Source of the DNA: Nitrososphaera sp. AFS
GTDB taxonomy: Archaea > Thermoproteota > Nitrososphaeria > Nitrososphaerales > Nitrososphaeraceae
Length of the DNA: 34,862 nt
Assembly: GCF_009898475.1 (NCBI RefSeq)
Contig: NZ_QURE01000003.1
Span: 1 to 34,862 of the forward strand
Reading direction: 5' to 3'
This document shows positions 31,270 through 34,862 of this stretch, piece by piece; position 1 is the stretch's first letter, and the number at the start of each line of letters is the position of its first letter. A model generated the notes under the pieces. The model did no database searches. It was not told the origin of the DNA and worked only from the letters and a program-made list of their open reading frames with translations. Made by a program: the position numbers and the translations under genes.

Positions 31270-31578
31270 ATGGCTCAACAGAAGCAAACTCCACATGAAT
31301 CAATGGAGAACATGACTGTCGAAAAAGCCAGGGCAATTATAATCAAGCCGTATATAACTGAGAAAGGATTCAATTTGATAGAATCCCATAATACCATAAT
31401 ATTCATAGTGGGGCGTAACGCCTCGAAACACGATGTGAAGGCGGCCATAAGGACTCTGTATGAAGCTGAAGTAGCAGAAGTTAACACAATGAGAGGGACC
31501 CGAGGAAAGAAGGCAATGGTAAAATTTGCGGAAGATGAAGGAGCTAGGAATCTTGCTACAACTCTCGGTCTCGTGTAG
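31270..31578 (+). CDS. rpl23: Ribosomal protein L23
   Basis: Exit-site protein that docks SRP and other factors (102 aa). The core AIIIKPYITEKGFNLIE, then NASKHDVKAAIRTLYE and VAEVNTMRGTRGKKA, is diagnostic. The first roughly 15 residues (MAQQKQTPHESMEN) are an extra tail; an ATG nearer the core is a possible alternative. In most archaea rpl2 follows here; instead, after 46 nt, S19 begins. Confidence 0.94.
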   Translation: MAQQKQTPHESMENMTVEKARAIIIKPYITEKGFNLIESHNTIIFIVGRNASKHDVKAAIRTLYEAEVAEVNTMRGTRGKKAMVKFAEDEGARNLATTLGLV

Positions 31579-31624
31579 CAAGACCTCGTTAGATTTAAAA
31601 GTAGCAAGGAACTGCCAAGTCTAG

Positions 31625-32032
31625 TTGGTTCGCGAGTTCAAGTTTAAAGGATACTCTCCAGAGCAGTTGCAAACTTTATCGATTGAAGCATTAATTCCTC
31701 TTTTGAATGCACGTCAACGGAGGTCACTTGATAAGAGAGTGGGCACATATATGAGCGACGCAAAAAGGAAATTGCGTGAAGATATTAAGATGGCCAGAGA
31801 AAAGAAGCTCAAAGGCGAATTAAAGACCCACGTCCGTGACATGATTATTTTACCCGACATGATAGGACTAAACATAAAGGTTCATAATGGGAAGGAATTT
31901 GCCTTAGTTAATGTAAGGCCCGAAATGACTGGACACTACCTAGGAGAATACGCAATAACTAATCGAAGAGTGCAACACGGAGCGCCCGGTGTGGGAGCCT
32001 CCCGTTCTTCACTTTATGTGCCTTTGAAGTGA
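31625..32032 (+). CDS. rps19: Ribosomal protein S19
   Basis: Small-subunit head protein (135 aa), starting at TTG. The archaeal-type N-terminus (FKGYSPEQLQTLSIEALIPLL) is followed by the conserved VRDMIILPDMIGLNIKVHNGKEF and HYLGEYAITNRRVQHGAPGVGASRS. The 46-nt gap to L23 holds no gene; AGATTTAAAAG within it is AT-rich and could be a weak internal promoter. L22 starts 6 nt downstream. Confidence 0.95.
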   Translation: MVREFKFKGYSPEQLQTLSIEALIPLLNARQRRSLDKRVGTYMSDAKRKLREDIKMAREKKLKGELKTHVRDMIILPDMIGLNIKVHNGKEFALVNVRPEMTGHYLGEYAITNRRVQHGAPGVGASRSSLYVPLK

Positions 32033-32038
32033 CCGGCA

Positions 32039-32509
32039 ATGCCACATTATTCTTATGCATTCCAGCACTTTGATAAGACCAAGCATGTAAGGGCCGCGCT
32101 CAGGGAAAAAAACATCTCACGCAAACATTCTAGAGAAGTTGCATTGGCAATTAAAGGACTTTCGATCGAGAAAGCACGTGAGTATCTTGAAAACGTTATA
32201 GCTAAGAAACTTGCTGTTCCCTATAGGCGGTACAATAATGAAGTAGCACATCGTTCTAACATTCGCGATGGTTTCTATGCTGGGAGATTTCCTCAAAAAA
32301 CTGCAAAAGAATTCCTCAGACTTCTCGATAATTTAGAATCTAATGCAGAATACAAAGGTATGGATCTTGATAGGCTCAGGATAATTAACTCAGTAGTTCA
32401 CATAGGTACCAAGCTGGAGCGGTTTACACCGAGAGCAATGGGAAGATCTAGCCCAAAGATAGGAATTTTAGTCCATATCGAGTTAGTCGCAAAGGAGGGT
32501 CCTGCTTAA
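32039..32509 (+). CDS. rpl22: Ribosomal protein L22
   Basis: Large-subunit tunnel protein (156 aa). It begins PHYSYAFQHFDKTKHVRA and contains REVALAIKGLSIEKAREYLE, RYNNEVAHRSN and the C-terminal RAMGRSSPKIGILVHIELV. Its TAA is immediately followed by the ATG of S3. Confidence 0.94.
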   Translation: MPHYSYAFQHFDKTKHVRAALREKNISRKHSREVALAIKGLSIEKAREYLENVIAKKLAVPYRRYNNEVAHRSNIRDGFYAGRFPQKTAKEFLRLLDNLESNAEYKGMDLDRLRIINSVVHIGTKLERFTPRAMGRSSPKIGILVHIELVAKEGPA

Positions 32510-33256
32510 ATGAGTGCGGTTAAGAATGTAATGAAAAACAACTTTCGCAATCTAGAGCTGGATGAATATCTGGCCTCTACATTGAAGGACGCGGGATACG
32601 GTGAAGTAGACGTACAGAAAACGCCTATAGGAACTAGGATAACGTTATACGTTACTAGGCCTGGTTTGGTCATCGGAAGAAAAGGTACAGGTATAAAGGA
32701 ACTGACCTCGAGGCTAGAAGAGAAATTTGGCTTAGTAAATCCCCAAATATCAGTACTCGAAGTATCGGTCCCAGAGCTGAATCCTAAAATCATGTGCAGC
32801 AGGATTGCACAGCTCATTGAAAGAGGAACTGCGTTCAGACGGGCAGCGATGTGGTCAATGAATACAATTATGAATGCTGGAGCGCTGGGTGTGGAAATAG
32901 CAATAGCCGGGAAACTCCGTAGCGAGCGAGCCCATTTTGAAAAGCACTCATCAGGCGTAATGCCCAAAAGTGGTGATTTTGCCGAGAGAGTCGTTAGGAT
33001 CGGAACTACTTCTGTGTTGACCAAAATGGGTTTGATGGGAATACAATTAAGAATAGCATTGAAAAACGAGCTCCCCCAGGAATTTGAAATTCCAGAGCAG
33101 CCAATCAAAGCTGAGCTCTCACAGCCACAAACTGAAAACAGTCTTGATTCTACAGACTCAAATGCTCCAGCTAGCAATTTGGATAACTCATCGGTTCAAA
33201 GTATAGAAAATAATAAACCGATTGTAGCTTCAGGTAATTCAAATGGCCAGACTTAA
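32510..33256 (+). CDS. rps3: Ribosomal protein S3 with low-complexity C-terminal tail
   Basis: Small-subunit mRNA-entry protein (248 aa). The KH domain holds TRPGLVIGRKGTGIKEL (47-63); the C-terminal domain includes GTAFRRAAMWSM and RSERAHFEKHSSGVMPKSGD. From about residue 205 the sequence becomes a Ser/Asn/Gln/Asp-rich tail, low in basic residues and probably disordered. Its last 14 nt overlap the start of L29. Confidence 0.94.
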   Translation: MSAVKNVMKNNFRNLELDEYLASTLKDAGYGEVDVQKTPIGTRITLYVTRPGLVIGRKGTGIKELTSRLEEKFGLVNPQISVLEVSVPELNPKIMCSRIAQLIERGTAFRRAAMWSMNTIMNAGALGVEIAIAGKLRSERAHFEKHSSGVMPKSGDFAERVVRIGTTSVLTKMGLMGIQLRIALKNELPQEFEIPEQPIKAELSQPQTENSLDSTDSNAPASNLDNSSVQSIENNKPIVASGNSNGQT

Positions 33257-33446
33257 AGTCAAGACACTACGAGAGATGAACAGCAGCGATCTGACTGAGA
33301 AATTGTCTGAATTAAATGCTGATTTGGCCAAACTAAGGTCAGAGGGAGCAAAAGGCACCTTAAAGAAGGAAACGGGGGATTTACGATGGATACGTAGAGA
33401 TATAGCTCGGATAATGACTATTTTGAACGAGAGGGGGTCATCGTAG
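33243..33446 (+). CDS. rpl29: Ribosomal protein L29
   Basis: Small two-helix large-subunit protein near the tunnel exit (67 aa): MARLKVKTLREMNSSDLTEK, LSELNADLAKLRSEGAKG, IRRDIARIMTILNER. The ATG lies 14 nt inside the end of S3; Rpp29 begins 3 nt after its stop. Confidence 0.93.
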   Translation: MARLKVKTLREMNSSDLTEKLSELNADLAKLRSEGAKGTLKKETGDLRWIRRDIARIMTILNERGSS

Positions 33447-33449
33447 GCC

Positions 33450-33728
33450 ATGATAACGCCGAAGAACCTACTCTCACACGAACTTGTTGGCCTTCATGCC
33501 ACAATATTGGCTAGTCCACAAACATCTATCATTGGTATGTCTGGCACGATAATATATGAAACAAGAAACATGCTCACAGTCAGAACCAAGAACGGAATAA
33601 AAAGGATCTCAAAAAGATCAGTAAACAGAATGCGACTGCTTCTCCCATTCAGCGCTTGCTTTATAAGAGGTCAGTCCCTTATCGGACGACCAGAAGATCG
33701 TATATCAAATGTTCGTAGAGTTGGTTAA
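33450..33728 (+). CDS. rnp1: RNase P protein component 1 (Rpp29/Pop4)
   Basis: Protein subunit of archaeal RNase P, which matures tRNA 5' ends. The 92-aa Sm-like barrel shows NLLSHELVGLHATILASPQ, IGMSGTIIYETRNMLTV and GIKRISKRS; it ends with SLIGRPEDRI, typical of the family. Its place between L29 and S17 is the usual archaeal location. The RNase P RNA is not firmly identified here. Confidence 0.92.
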   Translation: MITPKNLLSHELVGLHATILASPQTSIIGMSGTIIYETRNMLTVRTKNGIKRISKRSVNRMRLLLPFSACFIRGQSLIGRPEDRISNVRRVG

Positions 33729-33730
33729 AA

Positions 33731-34066
33731 TTGACAAGAAACCTTGGAATCGTTGTTGAAGCTCCACGCAAGGTCTGCTCAGATGTCTTGTGTCCCTTTC
33801 ATGGAAAGCTGTCTGTTAGAGGCAAACTATTGTCTGGGACTGTGATTACCGCAAAGGCTAGGAAAATGATTGTCGTTTCGAGGGAATACCCTCGCTTAGT
33901 TTCCAAATATCAGCGGTATGAAAGAAGCAGGTCACAGGTTCACGCTTACCTTCCTGAATGTATTGAGGTGGTCGAAGGGGGGGCAGTAACTATTGCCGAA
34001 TGTAGACCATTATCTAAAACGGTGTCGTTCGTGGTAATAGCAGGGAATAATAGGAATGTCAGCTAA
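33731..34066 (+). CDS. rps17: Ribosomal protein S17
   Basis: Small-subunit OB-fold rRNA-binding protein (111 aa), starting at TTG 2 nt after the Rpp29 stop. The core runs CPFHGKLSVRGKLLSGTVITAK, SKYQRYERSRSQVHAYLPEC and GGAVTIAECRPLSKTVSFVV. The extra N-terminal Cys/His residues (DVLCPFHG) are usual in archaeal S17. It overlaps L14 by 11 nt. Confidence 0.94.
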   Translation: MTRNLGIVVEAPRKVCSDVLCPFHGKLSVRGKLLSGTVITAKARKMIVVSREYPRLVSKYQRYERSRSQVHAYLPECIEVVEGGAVTIAECRPLSKTVSFVVIAGNNRNVS

Positions 34067-34490
34067 AACAAGGGCGGTCTCTGCAAAGGGAGTAGAGGAA
34101 TTTAGACCGTATATTACTAGGGCATTACCAGTTACAGCAGAGCTAGTCTGCGCTGATAATACCGGTGCGAAAATCTTGAGAATTGCGATGGTAGGAAGAT
34201 ACAAGGGGAGGCATTCAAGAATGCCTGCCGCTGCCGTAGGTGATTTGGTTACCGTTACTGTGAAAAAGGGAGCATCAGAGTTACGCAAGCAGATATTCGG
34301 AGCAGTCATCATTAGGCAGAAGTATGCTATCAAGAGGTTGAATGGAGTGCATTTGTCTTTTGAAGATAATGCTGCAGTCCTGGTAACACCAGAAGGTGAA
34401 ATAAAGGGAACCGATATCAAGGGTCCAGTTGCAGCTGAAGCGGCAGAAAAGTGGCCTAGAATAGCGAACCTTGCATCGCTTATAGTTTGA
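34056..34490 (+). CDS. rpl14: Ribosomal protein L14
   Basis: Large-subunit interface protein (144 aa). The core CADNTGAKILRIAMVGRYKG, VTVKKGASELRKQIFGAVIIRQ and FEDNAAVLVTPEGEIKGTDIKGPV is diagnostic. The N-terminus (MSAKTRAVSAKGVEEFRPYI) is longer than in bacteria, as usual for archaea. Confidence 0.95.
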   Translation: MSAKTRAVSAKGVEEFRPYITRALPVTAELVCADNTGAKILRIAMVGRYKGRHSRMPAAAVGDLVTVTVKKGASELRKQIFGAVIIRQKYAIKRLNGVHLSFEDNAAVLVTPEGEIKGTDIKGPVAAEAAEKWPRIANLASLIV

Positions 34491-34503
34491 GTGTAATTAA
34501 AAT

Positions 34504-34862
34504 ATGACAAGAGTAAACGGAAGGATCTTTCATACCCCTGCCAATTTAGGGGATCGTAGAATTAGCTCGACTTTGTCTGACAGTTTGCGTGAACAATATC
34601 ACCGTAGGAGTCTTCGGGTAATAAAGGGAGACAACGTACGGGTAGTCCGCGGAGAATACTCTGGAATCGAGGGAAAGGTAGAGAAAATTAACACAGCGAG
34701 AGGATCGTTATCAATAGAAGGGATTCAGCGTGAAAAAGTCAAAGGTGGAAATGTAAAGGTCCAAATTCATGCCTCAAATGTTACCATAACTGGCCTTAAT
34801 TTCGATGATAAACGTAGGCAAAAATCCCTGGAAAAAACTCCGGATTCAGCTAACCCTCAAAA
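34504..34862 (+). CDS. rpl24: Ribosomal protein L24, partial (cut by window end)
   Basis: It starts at ATG 13 nt after L14 and stays open to the window end (119 codons plus 2 nt). The KOW motif region VIKGDNVRVVRGEYSGIEGK, followed by SIEGIQREKVKGGNVKVQIH, identifies L24. The last visible residues (KSLEKTPDSANPQ) suggest the C-terminus is close. Confidence 0.92.
   Translation, partial: MTRVNGRIFHTPANLGDRRISSTLSDSLREQYHRRSLRVIKGDNVRVVRGEYSGIEGKVEKINTARGSLSIEGIQREKVKGGNVKVQIHASNVTITGLNFDDKRRQKSLEKTPDSANPQ

Noticed and set aside
1-34862. CRISPR arrays, insertion sequences, integrases or toxin-antitoxin genes
   Set aside because: No repeat-spacer pattern, transposase motif or terminal inverted repeat was seen; the only tandem repeat is the short 11-mer array.

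Overview
The window is archaeal and fits Nitrososphaerota (Thaumarchaeota). Supporting signs are the aIF5A, S24e/S27ae, Kae1/Bud32, Pus10, Dph6 and DUF371 genes, an archaeal proteasome alpha subunit whose N-terminus starts LPAAAGYDRA, intron-containing tRNAs, AT-rich TATA-like boxes about 25-30 nt upstream of many start codons, and frequent TTG starts without Shine-Dalgarno sites. No ammonia-oxidation, mobile-element, phage or CRISPR genes are visible. Everything reads as chromosomal core with a few lineage-specific genes.

Left part (1-8355): a degenerate zinc-finger protein, then the KEOPS/t6A genes kae1 and bud32 with the GTPase ychF on the minus strand. kae1 and bud32 are separated by a PH/GRAM-like gene on the plus strand. 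Next come a full-length PurF-like protein that has lost both its glutaminase and its PRPP-binding motifs, a VIT/CCC1 metal transporter, and a helical orphan. A roughly 830-nt region without recognised genes follows; it holds tandem repeats and a possible structured RNA. Then come a 55-aa membrane ORF and tRNA-Cys with a 12-nt intron.

Middle (8356-22287): phosphoglycolate phosphatase-argS, an orphan, tRNA-Arg(CCG) with an apparent non-canonical intron, S24e-S27ae, the dph6-srp54-pus10 operon (minus strand) with a candidate small leader ORF, tRNA-Tyr with two introns (anticodon loop and T-loop), hemB head-to-head with a family 2 glycosyltransferase, an orphan, aIF5A, a Dps-like thioferritin, a two-helix mini-protein and a long coiled-coil protein.

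Right part (22493-34862): purine genes purS, purQ and purL (minus strand) and purC (plus strand) flank tRNA-Thr. DUF371 and psmA follow, then a gene-free stretch with strong inverted repeats, a SPOUT RNA methyltransferase, and the start of the large ribosomal protein operon: L3-L4-L23-S19-L22-S3-L29-Rpp29-S17-L14-L24 (cut by the window end). rpl2, usual between L23 and S19 in archaea, is not there.

The most unusual points are the conserved-length dead PurF paralogue, the intron-bearing tRNAs (especially the double-intron tRNA-Tyr), two head-to-head gene pairs whose start codons are 2 and 6 nt apart, and two genes (purS and the phosphoglycolate phosphatase) whose conserved N-termini lie upstream of any usable in-frame start.
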